From Bacillota bacterium (GTDB taxonomy: Bacteria; Bacillota; Clostridia; Christensenellales; Aristaeellaceae), in contig JAEZQK010000038.1 in assembly GCA_023413135.1 (NCBI GenBank), forward strand, positions 5,069 through 69,068: a stretch of DNA of 64,000 bases. Direction: 5' to 3'. The translations under genes and the position numbers were made by a program. Shown piece after piece: positions 1 through 8,860 of the stretch. Each line of letters opens with the position of its first letter. Position 1 is the first letter of the stretch. The notes beneath the pieces were generated by a model, which had not been told where the DNA came from, did not search any database, and saw only the letters and a program-made list of their open reading frames with translations.

Positions 1-867
1 AAGATTGCGGTGGGCCCGAATCTGATCGCCGTGCTGAAAAATGACGGCACTGTCGCGGCCATGGGAGAGCAGTATCCCAATGGATTCAACCCGGACACCA
101 TTCATTGGCAGAACATCACGGATATCGCCGCAGGCACAAATACCGTGCTGGGCGTGACCGCGGGCGGCGGGCTGGTTGGCGCCGGTAACTACGCACAGAC
201 CGGGTTTGGAAACACACCGGATGCTGCAAAGGTCTACATGCGCGGAAGCTGCTTTATTGTCATGCGCAAGGATGGCACCGTATTTACTTCCACCGATGTG
301 CTGGGAAAACGCTACCTGCCGCAGAACAAGGGCGCTTCGGCACTGCCGGCCGTATCGGACGACATCCTTACCTGGTTCGACGCACTTGCCATTTCCGGCG
401 GCAGACTGCTGGATCTATATACAAACGCCAGTGAGGAGCTTGGGTTATGGAGCAATGTAAAGGGCGTGGCATTCGGGGAGATGCACCGGGTGCTGCTTAT
501 GCAGGATGGCACCGTACGGGCGTTTGGCGAAAACCACTACGGCACAGGCAATGTGTCCGGCTGGACGGATATCGTACAGGTAGCCTGCGGTGCATTCCGC
601 ACGATGGGCTTGAAAAGCGACGGCACGGTTGTGGCCACAGGTTACAACGGCTATGGCGAGTGCGACGTTTCAGGCTGGCGCAATATTGTTCAGGTGGAAT
701 GTGCAAATCGGTTCACAGTGGGCCTGACGGCGGACGGACAGGTGCTGGTAGCCGGGGAAGCCCGCTTTGATTATGAGCAGGAGCATGATGAACTGTACAA
801 CGCGAGACACGAGGAACTGGTTTCCCTCTTATCCCAGGCGCGTGAACTGGATAAGGGATATGAATGA
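1..867 (+). CDS. RCC1-like repeat protein, 5' end outside window
   Basis: The frame is open from base 1 and no convincing ribosome site is seen, so the gene begins upstream of the window. The 285+ visible residues are a chain of RCC1-type blade repeats with recurring LK(N/S)DGTV..A.G and SGW.(D/N)IVQV.C motifs, for example LKSDGTVVATGYNGYGECDV near residue 210. Such repeats form beta-propellers, and in clostridia they are usually exported surface proteins. The gene at 28061 has the same repeat style after a signal peptide and an SH3 domain, so this may be the tail of a similar protein. The ligand cannot be told from sequence. Confidence 0.75.
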   Translation, partial: KIAVGPNLIAVLKNDGTVAAMGEQYPNGFNPDTIHWQNITDIAAGTNTVLGVTAGGGLVGAGNYAQTGFGNTPDAAKVYMRGSCFIVMRKDGTVFTSTDVLGKRYLPQNKGASALPAVSDDILTWFDALAISGGRLLDLYTNASEELGLWSNVKGVAFGEMHRVLLMQDGTVRAFGENHYGTGNVSGWTDIVQVACGAFRTMGLKSDGTVVATGYNGYGECDVSGWRNIVQVECANRFTVGLTADGQVLVAGEARFDYEQEHDELYNARHEELVSLLSQARELDKGYE

Positions 868-904
868 TGCGGCGCTTCAACGCTTTTGAAGAAGGTGATG
901 ACAT

Positions 905-1621
905 ATGAAAATCGGCGTTATGTCCGACATACATAACAATATCGCCGCGCTTGACCGGGTACTGGATCATTTCCAAGCCTTAGGGTGCGGGAGGATCGTC
1001 TGCTGCGGCGATATCGTAGGCATGGGACCGGAACCGGAGGCAACAGTCAAACGTATCATGTCGGTCGAGGGCCTTGTCTGCGTAAGAGGCAACCATGAGG
1101 ATTATTTAAGGGAAATCGCCCAGGGCCGGTCGCTGGCCGGTTTCATGTCTGAAGATGAAGCGCGTTACCATGTATGGGAGTCCGAAAGGCTGAGCAGTGA
1201 AAGCAAGCGATTTCTGAATGCTTTGCCAGTTTCTGACAGCATCTCCGTTCATGGAAAAAAAGTATACTTGACGCACTATCCCAAGGATGGGAACGGTTAC
1301 CTGAAAGCCGGCCATGACTTGACGCTTGAAAGATGTGAACAGATGTTTTCGGATATACAGGCAGATATCATATTATTTGGCCACAGCCACAAGTTTTTCG
1401 ATGATGCCAATAAGCGCACGCGGTTTATCAACATCCGCTCCCTCGGATGCCCCGCAGAAAGCAGGAATATCGCCCACGCCGGAGTTCTTGAGATTTCGGA
1501 GGGCATGGCGGCATATGAGCAGGTCGCTCTTGCTTATGACGTAGATTCGATGATCACGCAGATGGATACACTTGATTACCCGGCAAAAGATGAAATCAAG
1601 CAAATATTCTACGGCTTATAA
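905..1621 (+). CDS. calcineurin-like metallophosphoesterase
   Basis: 238 residues, starting at an ATG behind AAGGTGATG. It carries the metal-binding motifs of the calcineurin-like phosphoesterase fold in order: SDIHNN (residues 7-12), GDIVGMG, GNHED, and GHSHKFF near the C-terminus. The family hydrolyses phosphomono- or diesters with two divalent metals in the cytoplasm; the closest type is the YfcE/DUF2437-like group. It lies 37 bp after the RCC1 gene, so the two could be co-transcribed, but no functional link is evident. Substrate unknown. Confidence 0.85.
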   Translation: MKIGVMSDIHNNIAALDRVLDHFQALGCGRIVCCGDIVGMGPEPEATVKRIMSVEGLVCVRGNHEDYLREIAQGRSLAGFMSEDEARYHVWESERLSSESKRFLNALPVSDSISVHGKKVYLTHYPKDGNGYLKAGHDLTLERCEQMFSDIQADIILFGHSHKFFDDANKRTRFINIRSLGCPAESRNIAHAGVLEISEGMAAYEQVALAYDVDSMITQMDTLDYPAKDEIKQIFYGL

Positions 1622-1675
1622 TAGACATGTTGGGGCTTTATACTGTTCCATCACAGTAAATGCATCGATGGAACC

Positions 1676-1776
1676 AAGGTAGGGCGGGGGCGGGCGTTCG
1701 CCGGATGTAGCGGTGCCAAGCATCTTGACTTATGCATGCTACGGACGGCGGCGGGAGCAAGCCCCCGCCCTACCTT
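1676..1776. repeat. REP-like palindrome, G/C-rich type
   Basis: A perfect 16-bp inverted repeat (1676-1691 and 1761-1776, GTAGGGCGGGGGC type) encloses about 70 bp that contain smaller palindromic parts such as TGTAGCGGTGCC. It is related to the elements at 1879, 4167 and 42563. It lies just after the phosphoesterase gene and could act as its transcription end by forming a long hairpin. Confidence 0.75.
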
Positions 1777-1878
1777 ATTCTGTGATGCCACGGTTCGGCC
1801 AAAGATACCAACAGCGACGCATTCATATTTTGAATTGGCAATCACTATCTTCGGTAGGGAAGCCAACAAACAAGCAAC

Positions 1879-1959
1879 GCCGTAGGGGCGGGGCTTCTTA
1901 ACCGCCCGCTACGGTGATGTTTTTTCTCATCGGGCGGAGCAGAGCCCCGCCCCTACGGC
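1879..1959. repeat. REP-like palindrome, second copy
   Basis: A perfect 17-bp inverted repeat (1879-1895 and 1943-1959, CCGTAGGGGCGGGGC type) flanks about 47 bp. It lies 103 bp beyond the first palindrome and belongs to the same family. The rest of 1622-2236 holds only the sigma-gene upstream region. A CGTCTA hexamer at 2187-2192 resembles an ECF minus-10 but lacks the minus-35 seen for the other ECF genes here. Confidence 0.75.
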
Positions 1960-2236
1960 TATTTGGCAATCGACCGCTTAGGCTTGGTAACCGGGATAAA
2001 ACAGGTATGCACTTCTCCTTATGGAAAAACTTATCACGTTCCACTTTTCACATTGTACCATGCAAGAAGAGGATTTGAAGAAATGTGGGAACAACTTACA
2101 ATGTTACACCTGCACTCGAAGCACCTTCAAAAGAAGGCCACTTTTTAAAAAATTTTTTCCGAAGATGAGGATTTTTGCCCATGCCGCGTCTAATCCATGT
2201 AACGCGTTACGGCCAGGCAAATATGAGGTGAATTGC

Positions 2237-2728
2237 ATGATCGGCAAAAAGGATTTTGTGGCGCTGGTGGATGAAAAGAGCGAAATGCTCTACCGTGTCG
2301 CGCGCACGATCCTTCGAAATGATGAAGACTGCAAGGACGCCTTGCAGGAAACGATGCTCAAAGCATGGGAAAGCAGGCACAAGCTGCGTGAACTTCCCCT
2401 GTTTGGCACGTGGATCACCCGCATCCTGATCAATGAATGCCATACGCTGCTTCGAAGAAAGTGGAAATATCTGCTTAAGGATGAAGTAGAGGCTGCTTTG
2501 CCCTCCCGCGCACCTGATCCGGCACTGCAGTGGGCATTGGAAAGCCTGCCCGAAAGGCTTCGCCTGCCGCTGGTGCTGCACTATCTTGAGGGCTATTCCT
2601 ATGAACAGATCGCTAAAATGCTTCACATCCCTCAAAGCACGGTCAGAAGCAGGCTGAGCCGGGCGCGCAATGCGCTGAAAACGGAAATGGAAGCGGAAAA
2701 GGAGGCGTGGCTTCATGAAGTGCAATGA
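2237..2728 (+). CDS. ECF RNA polymerase sigma factor
   Basis: 163 residues. The ATG at 2237 is chosen because TGAGGTG lies 6 bp upstream; an in-frame ATG at 2021 lacks this and adds sequence unlike sigma factors. Region 2 covers about residues 13-75 (DALQETMLKAWESR, FGTWITRILINECH). Region 4 covers residues 105-150 with the helix-turn-helix SYEQIAKMLHIPQSTVRSRL. It overlaps the following membrane protein by 14 bp, the usual sigma/anti-sigma arrangement, repeated at 42.1 and 44.8 kb. It probably directs RNA polymerase to envelope-stress promoters once released by its partner. Confidence 0.9.
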   Translation: MIGKKDFVALVDEKSEMLYRVARTILRNDEDCKDALQETMLKAWESRHKLRELPLFGTWITRILINECHTLLRRKWKYLLKDEVEAALPSRAPDPALQWALESLPERLRLPLVLHYLEGYSYEQIAKMLHIPQSTVRSRLSRARNALKTEMEAEKEAWLHEVQ

Positions 2729-4115
2729 GATGAAAAATGCGTTTGGCCCGATTCCCGATGATTGCTACCATGCATTGATGACTGCGGCACGCAACGTAAA
2801 GGAGGAAACTGTTGTGAAGAAAAAGATATCGTTTGTGCTGGTGATGGTTTTGGTACTGGTATTGGCGGCAGGGGTGGCGCTTGCGCTTGCTTCCTGGCGG
2901 GATACCGCGCGGCAGATCGTTGAAACGGAACAGGAGGCGGGCTACTTTGAGAACTGGCCTGTGGAGAAGAAGACCGCTCTGGTAGGAGCGCTGGTGGAGC
3001 AGGGGTATACGGAAAAAACCGAAGCGGTCGAGAACCTGCTTTCCGGCAAGCTGCAAAATATGGAGGCTGAAAAAATCGCGGATGATGCCCTCAGCACGTT
3101 TACAGGGCGGGAGGTTTCGGAAATCAGCTTCATGGAGATTATGCAGGCAGCCTGGGGACCCTTTGAACAATGGACGGTTGAGGATCAGGCCTGGTATTCC
3201 CAGCTGATGGTGGACATGGGCCTGCAGGGAGCGGACCACACCCTGTATGTGACGCCGGAAGGCCCGGTGGATGAAGCAAAGGCTATTGCCATCGCCCGCC
3301 GGGAGATTGCCAAGGGCTACGGAATAGAAGAAAGCGTGCTGGACGCTTACGACGTGACCACCTCCTTCCAGGTGCCGGAGGACTCCGTGGTGACCGGCGA
3401 TAAGCAGGCCTACTGGGCCATTGACTATTGGGCGCCGGAGAGCATGCCGGAAGAGACACGGCTTTTCTATAACTTCTGGGTGTATGTTCACCCGGAGACG
3501 GGAGAACTGCGTGAATCGGTGGAAAGCCTGCTGAAAAGCAAGCGCGCCTATGAGGAAGAAGCCAACAAGAGGCGCAACGATCCCCTCATGATCAAGCTGA
3601 GGGAGTTCAGCGAAGCCCACGGTGCCTATATGCAGGGGATCAGCCTGAAGGCAAAGGCCCTCTGGTCAAAGACGCTGGCGGAAGAGGTTCTCAAGCGGTA
3701 TGCCCAGGAGCCGGACTTCATAAGCGTGAAGGATGCTGCCTTTTCCTCATTCACTTATGGCCTGCCGGATGATCAGGCGCTATCCCAGGATAAAGCGCTG
3801 GAGCTGGCCGGCAAAGCCCTTGTTGACCCGCTGGGCCGCAAGGAGGAGGAAATCAAGTTCTATACCCATCGGAAGGACATCTATTATGATGTAACCAACC
3901 CGGAAAAGCCGCTCTGGAAGTTTTTCTTCCATATGCCAAGTCCCTACGACAGTGACGAGGCTTTCGGTGCCGAAGTGTTGGCCTACTACGGCGAAAATAC
4001 CCGCGTACCCAACTACAAGGTGGAGCTTGATGCCCGTACGGGGGAAATCACTGCCGCATACGCGGTAGACTTGAAGGATGTCGACACGCTGGAGGATTGG
4101 AAGGGCACCATGTAA
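2715..4115 (+). CDS. membrane anti-sigma-like protein with PepSY-like ectodomain
   Basis: 466 residues. A short cytosolic stretch (1-36) is followed by one transmembrane segment (about 38-60) and a large extracytoplasmic part. Landmarks outside are WRDTARQIVETEQE just after the membrane, WTVEDQAWYSQLMVDMG, and two PepSY-like segments with DEAKAIAIARREIAKGYG and VELDARTGEITAAY. The protein at 40197 is a full-length paralogue. Location directly after the ECF sigma gene with overlapping ends makes an anti-sigma role likely, with the cytosolic tail holding sigma and the ectodomain sensing the envelope. This is inferred from context; no classic zinc anti-sigma motif is visible. Confidence 0.7.
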   Translation: MKCNEMKNAFGPIPDDCYHALMTAARNVKEETVVKKKISFVLVMVLVLVLAAGVALALASWRDTARQIVETEQEAGYFENWPVEKKTALVGALVEQGYTEKTEAVENLLSGKLQNMEAEKIADDALSTFTGREVSEISFMEIMQAAWGPFEQWTVEDQAWYSQLMVDMGLQGADHTLYVTPEGPVDEAKAIAIARREIAKGYGIEESVLDAYDVTTSFQVPEDSVVTGDKQAYWAIDYWAPESMPEETRLFYNFWVYVHPETGELRESVESLLKSKRAYEEEANKRRNDPLMIKLREFSEAHGAYMQGISLKAKALWSKTLAEEVLKRYAQEPDFISVKDAAFSSFTYGLPDDQALSQDKALELAGKALVDPLGRKEEEIKFYTHRKDIYYDVTNPEKPLWKFFFHMPSPYDSDEAFGAEVLAYYGENTRVPNYKVELDARTGEITAAYAVDLKDVDTLEDWKGTM

Positions 4116-4166
4116 TACCACTAAAACACAACTGCTTTGATGAACGTGGAAGCACCGCTGACGATG

Positions 4167-4233
4167 TAGGGCGGGGGCTCCCGCCGTCTGTAGCGGTACC
4201 ATGCATTTGCGGCGAACGCCCTCCCCCGCCCTA
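4167..4233. repeat. REP-like palindrome, third copy
   Basis: An 11-bp inverted repeat, TAGGGCGGGGG at 4167-4177 and its complement at 4223-4233, encloses a TGTAGCGGTACCA core shared with the element at 1676. It lies in the gap between the anti-sigma-like gene and the convergent M56 gene. Confidence 0.65.
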
Positions 4234-4289
4234 TTGGTTGCATGCAGATTGCTTCGATTCTTCCAAGGATACAGGTATCAGCGCAATCA

Positions 4290-4360
4290 AGCAAACCCCG
4301 CACGCTGTTATCCCGAGTCGCGAAACGGCGAAGGATGACAGTCTACGGGGTTTGCTTTTT
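4290..4360. terminator. probable bidirectional terminator with nested repeat
   Basis: AGCAAACCCCG (4290-4300) pairs with CGGGGTTTGCT (4346-4356), followed by a T run. The loop holds a second palindrome of the CTGTTATCC...GGATGACAG kind, another dispersed repeat type. It sits between converging genes ending at 4115 and 4455. I see no gene in 4116-4454. Confidence 0.6.
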
Positions 4361-4454
4361 GCTTTCAGGGTATAAAGGCGAAAAATCTCCCGCCTGGCCG
4401 GTATCAAACTCCGGATAGAAGGCGCTGACATTTTCCCCCATGATTGTTGATGGT

Positions 4455-6587
4455 TCACTCTTCCTTTGGCACCACATTCCCGTCTTCACCGATTTCCATT
4501 TCGCGAAGCTCCGCCTGCACAACGCGCATAGTATCCAGGTCGACGGTAATCAGATACCCCATGCCGCTATCGGGAAAAAGCATATGGAATTGGATCGGCA
4601 TTTTCCCAGAATATTGTCCCCGGAGCAGCGGCGCTTTGCGGGGGCTGATCACGCTTTCGGACCAGCCCAGGTAAAGGTATGAAGAGAAATCCCGGGCGGC
4701 CTCCATGGCTGTTTGCAACTTATCATTGGGGATTTGTTCTGCCGTCAGGAGAACCTGGCCTTCTGTTTCGTCCCGAGTGGGATAGACAGCCACATCGGAG
4801 ATGGAATCGTGTAGGATTCCCACCTCATAACGTATCTTCTGGCTGTCTTCCCCTATGCGGATATCGAAGCATCCCGGCGCCCAGCAGGATTCGTAACGCC
4901 AGGGATACTTTTCAACGTCAACACCCATGGCGATTCTGAACATCGAATCGATCATGGCGCGATGCAGGGCCAGAGGTCTATTCCCGGGCAAGGCATCGTT
5001 GATTCCCGGAAAGTGGGTATGCATCAACGCGTCGTATTCCCCGGCGGTATCAACATCCATCAGCGCCCGGGCGAAATCCATCATGTAGGGATCATTGGGT
5101 TCGAAGTTATTCAGCCTGTCTTTGAAAACAGCTGCCGTGGCCAAGCCGCTGCCGAACCGCCTTTCCAGGCCGATTAGCTTGTTTTTCAGCATGTTCGCGT
5201 TGTAGTTTTCCATATTCTCACAGGCGTAACGGGCCACCAGCCGGGGCATATAGTCGAACCTGCTGTAGGAGGTCGCCACACGGGGCATATCGGTATGTTT
5301 ACCGGCAGCCTCGGCAAAGATGTCGTAAGCGGACCCTACCTTCCAGCCGGCGCCGGTTGCGTTTTCAAGCACAACGTACAGGGAATCCCGGCTCGTCCTC
5401 ATGGTAACCAGTTGCGGCTCGCTGCCGATGATGGCCGTAACGGTCCCGGTGAACAGGTAGATTTGCCTGTCCTTTACGCGTGCGTCCATGTTAATCAGCA
5501 AGTCGTCATAGTTGGTCGCATCCATGGGCCAGGCGCCCCGGGCATATTCCTCCGCGGGAGAGACAATTGTAAAAACGTCCTCGCCAAGGTCTGCCGGTGG
5601 CATGGCTTCGGGCGATATGAATAATGATGTTCCACGCGCTGTGGCGAAGCTGGACAGGCACGTCAAAGCCAGCAGGATGGATGCGAAAACGCTTACGGAT
5701 CTTTTGCGAAGAGGACCGCCCATGATATATTCCAGCCTTTCTTTCATGTCGCGCTTTAGGTTGGACATGGCCGCTGCGGCAAAGGGCAAAGGCTTGCCCG
5801 CCAGGCGCAGGAGTGTTTTCGCGTATTCGAAGCGCTCCTCCCCGCACAAACTGCGGTTTACGGCATCGTCGCAGCCAAGTTCGCAGTCGCGGCGGGAAGC
5901 CATGGCCGCCAGCCATGTAAAGGGGCTGAACCAGTACAACGCGCAAAGGACATTGCGCAAAAGGGCCCACCTATGATCGCCGCGACGCAGGTGGCAGGTT
6001 TCGTGCATCAATGCATAGCGCAGGTTCTCAGGCTTCATGCTTTTTCCCGTCAGCGCTATGACAGGCTTGAAGGCGCCAAGCACGCAGGGGGAAGGCAGGC
6101 TGGAAAGATATACGGGGTATCGTGATTCGGGAAGATCGATGGGCCTAAGGCTGGCACGGCGTATGAGCTTGCGGTTGGCCATGATCATGAAGGCCGCATT
6201 CGAAACGACACCCACTCCCCACAAGATGAGCAGCAGCGACTCAATGGAAAGGCTGGGGGCGGAAGGGCCAGCGGGAGCGGTCACTACGGCCTCCTGCTCG
6301 ACAGCCAGGGGAGGCTTTGGAGCGGTTTCCGGTACAAATGTCTGCATGTGGGCCGCAGGAAGTTGCATCACCGGGCTTTGCCGGTCAGATTCGGAAGGCA
6401 GCAGCGGATTGGGCAGGGAAAGGGGCAGGAGCAGCCGCAGGGCCACCAGCAGCCAGGCGCCGTACAAAAGCCCCGGGCGGACATGCTTTTTGATAAGCCG
6501 CCGAAAAACCAGCAGGAATACGGTCAGGGCGGCCCCGGCGGCGGCCTGGGTAAGCAGAAGGGCTAAGATGGTTTTGGCCACGGTCAT
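4455..6587 (-). CDS. M56-family (BlaR1-like) membrane metallopeptidase sensor
   Basis: 710 residues. The N-terminal part has about four transmembrane segments (5-27, 40-58, 117-137, around 205-228). The zinc site HETCH is at residues 195-199 and the downstream acidic residue lies in CELGCDDAV. A further membrane segment lies near 300-320, followed by a large extracytoplasmic domain of about 390 residues. M56 proteins sense an extracellular signal and trigger proteolysis of a BlaI-type repressor. The start overlaps the stop of the BlaI gene by ATGA (6584-6587), so the two are translationally coupled. There is no penicillin-binding sensor domain, so the signal is not obviously a beta-lactam. 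Confidence 0.85.
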   Translation of the reverse strand: MTVAKTILALLLTQAAAGAALTVFLLVFRRLIKKHVRPGLLYGAWLLVALRLLLPLSLPNPLLPSESDRQSPVMQLPAAHMQTFVPETAPKPPLAVEQEAVVTAPAGPSAPSLSIESLLLILWGVGVVSNAAFMIMANRKLIRRASLRPIDLPESRYPVYLSSLPSPCVLGAFKPVIALTGKSMKPENLRYALMHETCHLRRGDHRWALLRNVLCALYWFSPFTWLAAMASRRDCELGCDDAVNRSLCGEERFEYAKTLLRLAGKPLPFAAAAMSNLKRDMKERLEYIMGGPLRKRSVSVFASILLALTCLSSFATARGTSLFISPEAMPPADLGEDVFTIVSPAEEYARGAWPMDATNYDDLLINMDARVKDRQIYLFTGTVTAIIGSEPQLVTMRTSRDSLYVVLENATGAGWKVGSAYDIFAEAAGKHTDMPRVATSYSRFDYMPRLVARYACENMENYNANMLKNKLIGLERRFGSGLATAAVFKDRLNNFEPNDPYMMDFARALMDVDTAGEYDALMHTHFPGINDALPGNRPLALHRAMIDSMFRIAMGVDVEKYPWRYESCWAPGCFDIRIGEDSQKIRYEVGILHDSISDVAVYPTRDETEGQVLLTAEQIPNDKLQTAMEAARDFSSYLYLGWSESVISPRKAPLLRGQYSGKMPIQFHMLFPDSGMGYLITVDLDTMRVVQAELREMEIGEDGNVVPKEE

Positions 6588-6961
6588 CCCTCCCTGCGTT
6601 TGGATTCAATGAATTGGGACAGCTCGGCAAGATCCTCCTCGGAAAGGCCGCCCATCTCCACCATGGCGTGCATCAAAAGCACGGGCTTGCCGTCAAACAG
6701 GCGATTTAACAGGGTTTGGGCCTGTTTGACGGCCATGCCCGCCTTCTCGATCAGGGGATAGAAATGCTTGGCGCGCCCGGATTCCTCCATGCGCACCGTG
6801 CCCTTGAGCACCATGCGGCGCAGCAGGCTGATCACCGTATGTTTCGTCCATCCGGTTTCGGGTGCAAGGGCACGGGTGAGTTCCGTGATGGTTTGCGGGG
6901 CGCGGTCCCATAAAAAGGCCATGATCTTCCATTCGGCCTCGGTGAGGGAGGGATGGTCCAT
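6584..6961 (-). CDS. BlaI/MecI-family transcriptional repressor
   Basis: 125 residues, full length for the family. The winged-helix part (residues 1-75) contains TEAEWKIMAFLWD and GWTKHTVISLLRRMVLKG, typical of BlaI. The C-terminal third is the dimerisation helix region. It is the first gene of a two-gene operon with the M56 protease at 4455. It should repress its own operon through the palindrome at 6985-7002 until the protease is activated. Confidence 0.88.
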   Translation of the reverse strand: MDHPSLTEAEWKIMAFLWDRAPQTITELTRALAPETGWTKHTVISLLRRMVLKGTVRMEESGRAKHFYPLIEKAGMAVKQAQTLLNRLFDGKPVLLMHAMVEMGGLSEEDLAELSQFIESKRREG

Positions 6962-6984
6962 GAAGGTTCGCCTCCTGCAAGTTA

Positions 6985-7002
6985 GGTAGACGTTTTACTA
7001 CC
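6985..7002. promoter_or_regulatory. candidate BlaI operator
   Basis: GGTAG at 6985-6989 and CTACC at 6998-7002 form an inverted repeat with TAC/GTA character like BlaI boxes. It lies 24 bp upstream of the repressor start codon, and a partly overlapping second half-site follows at 6999-7013. Confidence 0.45.
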
Positions 7003-7204
7003 ATACATATTACCAGGAGCAGGATGGCTGCGTCAATAGATTGGTGGAAGCTTTATTACCTTTTACAAATGTGATAGTGCTGCAAACCGCGTCAGCCTTT
7101 TTATTGCTGCCATACCTACCGGCTTTCCAATCAGCAAATCAAACCCGCACTTTACTTCCTGAGGCTTACGATTTCATAAGATTAGTCCCACACAGCCGGC
7201 CGTA

Positions 7205-7213
7205 TGGTATAAT
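7205..7213 (+). promoter_or_regulatory. extended minus-10 promoter of the two-component operon
   Basis: TGGTATAAT is a perfect minus-10 with the TG extension, 33 bp before the GTG start at 7246. No good minus-35 is visible, which fits an extended minus-10 promoter. Confidence 0.55.
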
Positions 7214-7245
7214 CAGGCAGGAGATGGACGGCTGGGAGGGTTTGC

Positions 7246-7908
7246 GTGCGTAATAAAATCCTTTTGGTGGAAGACGATCCCTTTTTGCGAAATGGCTTGA
7301 CCGAGCTCTTGGATCAGGCTGGCTATGCCGTAGCGGCTTGCGCCTTGGCCAAGGAGGCGCGCGAACGTGTTGAAAAAGACGGTTACGACTTGATCGTGCT
7401 GGATATCGGGCTTCCGGACGGGGATGGGATCGGGCTGTGCAAGGCGTGGCGCTTACATGGCTTAAGGGCGCCCGTGCTGTTTTTGACAGCCTGTGACGAG
7501 GAGATACAGGTGGTTCGCGGGTTCGACGCGGGCGGCGACGATTACGTCACAAAGCCCTTTCGGATGCTGGAGCTTTTGAGCCGTGTCCGCGCGCTGCTAA
7601 GACGGGGCGCGCCCAACGCGCTGGCGCGCTCGGGCCTGGAAATCGACACGGAGCGCATGACGGCGCACAAAAATGGCGAAGCGGTATTTTTAACGCCCAT
7701 CGAATTCCGGCTGCTTCTGGCGCTGATCCGGGCAGGCGGGCGGATCATGACACGGGAGAACCTGCTGGAAAACATATGGGATATGGGCGGCCAGTTTATC
7801 GACGGCAATACGCTGTCGGTACACATCAGCCGCCTGCGGGAGAAGATCGGGGCGGAATATATACGCACCGTGCGGGGAGTGGGCTACCAATGGGAGGATA
7901 TGCTTTAG
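7246..7908 (+). CDS. OmpR-family response regulator
   Basis: 220 residues. The GTG start is supported by GGGAGGG 5 bp upstream. The receiver domain (1-115) has the acidic pair EDD at 9-11, the phosphoacceptor Asp53 in VLDIGLPDGDG, and the conserved Lys in YVTKPF. The C-terminal winged helix (about 125-220) ends in the typical IRTVRGVGYQWE. It overlaps the histidine kinase gene (start 7890) and precedes the exporter genes, so it most likely controls them. The stop is TAG, which shows that TAG is a normal stop in this genome. Confidence 0.92.
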   Translation: MRNKILLVEDDPFLRNGLTELLDQAGYAVAACALAKEARERVEKDGYDLIVLDIGLPDGDGIGLCKAWRLHGLRAPVLFLTACDEEIQVVRGFDAGGDDYVTKPFRMLELLSRVRALLRRGAPNALARSGLEIDTERMTAHKNGEAVFLTPIEFRLLLALIRAGGRIMTRENLLENIWDMGGQFIDGNTLSVHISRLREKIGAEYIRTVRGVGYQWEDML

Positions 7909-8798
7909 CGGGGCTGATGGGCGCGCTGGCGGCGCTGCTGGCCGCCCTGCTTTTTATTTGTGTGGTACAATCTGTCCGGCACAGGCGCGAAGCCGTCAGG
8001 CTGCACGACCAGATCATGCGCTTTTTAAACGGAGAGGTCAAATCACCCAGCTTCAGCGTGAGGGATAACCGCTTTGCGCTGTTTGAAAACGCGGTGATCG
8101 AGCTGGAAGCGCGCCTTTTGCAAAGCGATGAAAACAAGCTTGCGGAAGAGAGAAAAAACGAAAAGCTGCTGGTGGACATCTCCCACCAATTGAAGACGCC
8201 CATCTCCGGGCTTAAGCTGTACTGTGAGATGGACGGCGGCGCGCACCTTGAGCAACAGCTGAGGCTGCTCAGCCGCATGGAGCACCTGATCGGCTCACTC
8301 CTTCGGCTGGAACGGCTGCGGGCGGACGGATACGAATTCCATTTTGAGATGAAGGAGCTTTCCGCCATCGTGCGGGAAGCTTTAGCAAGGGTTGTGCCTC
8401 TGTTTCCGGGCAGGCGGGTCGAGGTATCCGGGGAGGCAATGCTCTCCTTGGACGAAGCCTGGATGGGCGAAGCACTGGTGAACCTGATCAAAAACGCCTG
8501 TGAGCACACCCAGGAGGATGGAAGGATCAGCGTTACCATTGAGCAGGCGGAAAGCTCTGTTTTCTGCGCCGTCCAGGACGACGGCGGCGGCGTCCCCCCG
8601 GCCGAGCTTGGCAGCCTGTTCATGCGCTTCTTCCGCAGTTCGGCCTCCACAGCCCTGGAAGGCGCAGGCGTGGGGCTGGCCATCGTCCGGGCCATCGTGG
8701 AAAAGCACCATGGCACCGTATCCGCCGAAAATGCGAAGGGCGGACTTCGTGTCACGTTCTGCCTGCCGCTTTTGCACCGCCGCCTTAAGAAAACGTAA
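7890..8798 (+). CDS. sensor histidine kinase with one membrane segment
   Basis: 302 residues from the ATG at 7890, inside the last codons of the regulator gene. One transmembrane helix (about 5-27) is followed directly by a cytosolic linker, the H-box ISHQLKTPISG with His99, the N-box NLIKNACEH, the G-box DDGGGVP and GAGVGLAIV. There is no periplasmic input domain. This resembles intramembrane-sensing kinases of Bce-type modules, which read the state of a partner ABC transporter. The neighbouring FtsX transporters fit that idea. Its last 13 codons are duplicated at 15057-15103. Confidence 0.9.
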   Translation: MGGYALAGLMGALAALLAALLFICVVQSVRHRREAVRLHDQIMRFLNGEVKSPSFSVRDNRFALFENAVIELEARLLQSDENKLAEERKNEKLLVDISHQLKTPISGLKLYCEMDGGAHLEQQLRLLSRMEHLIGSLLRLERLRADGYEFHFEMKELSAIVREALARVVPLFPGRRVEVSGEAMLSLDEAWMGEALVNLIKNACEHTQEDGRISVTIEQAESSVFCAVQDDGGGVPPAELGSLFMRFFRSSASTALEGAGVGLAIVRAIVEKHHGTVSAENAKGGLRVTFCLPLLHRRLKKT

Positions 8799-8860
8799 GG
8801 CGGCAGAAACCTAACCGCAAGCTTTGGGCGGTACAATGGATCCGTAAGGAGGATGCGGCT
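8779..8860 (+). promoter_or_regulatory. exporter promoter region, copy 1
   Basis: A 9-bp inverted repeat (GCCGCCTTA 8779-8787 and TAAGGCGGC 8796-8804) overlaps the kinase stop codon. A TACAAT minus-10 follows about 20 bp before the ATPase ribosome site TAAGGAGG. Nearly the same sequence recurs at 15083-15167 before the third module. The repeat may be a terminator-like structure or the response-regulator site. Confidence 0.5.
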
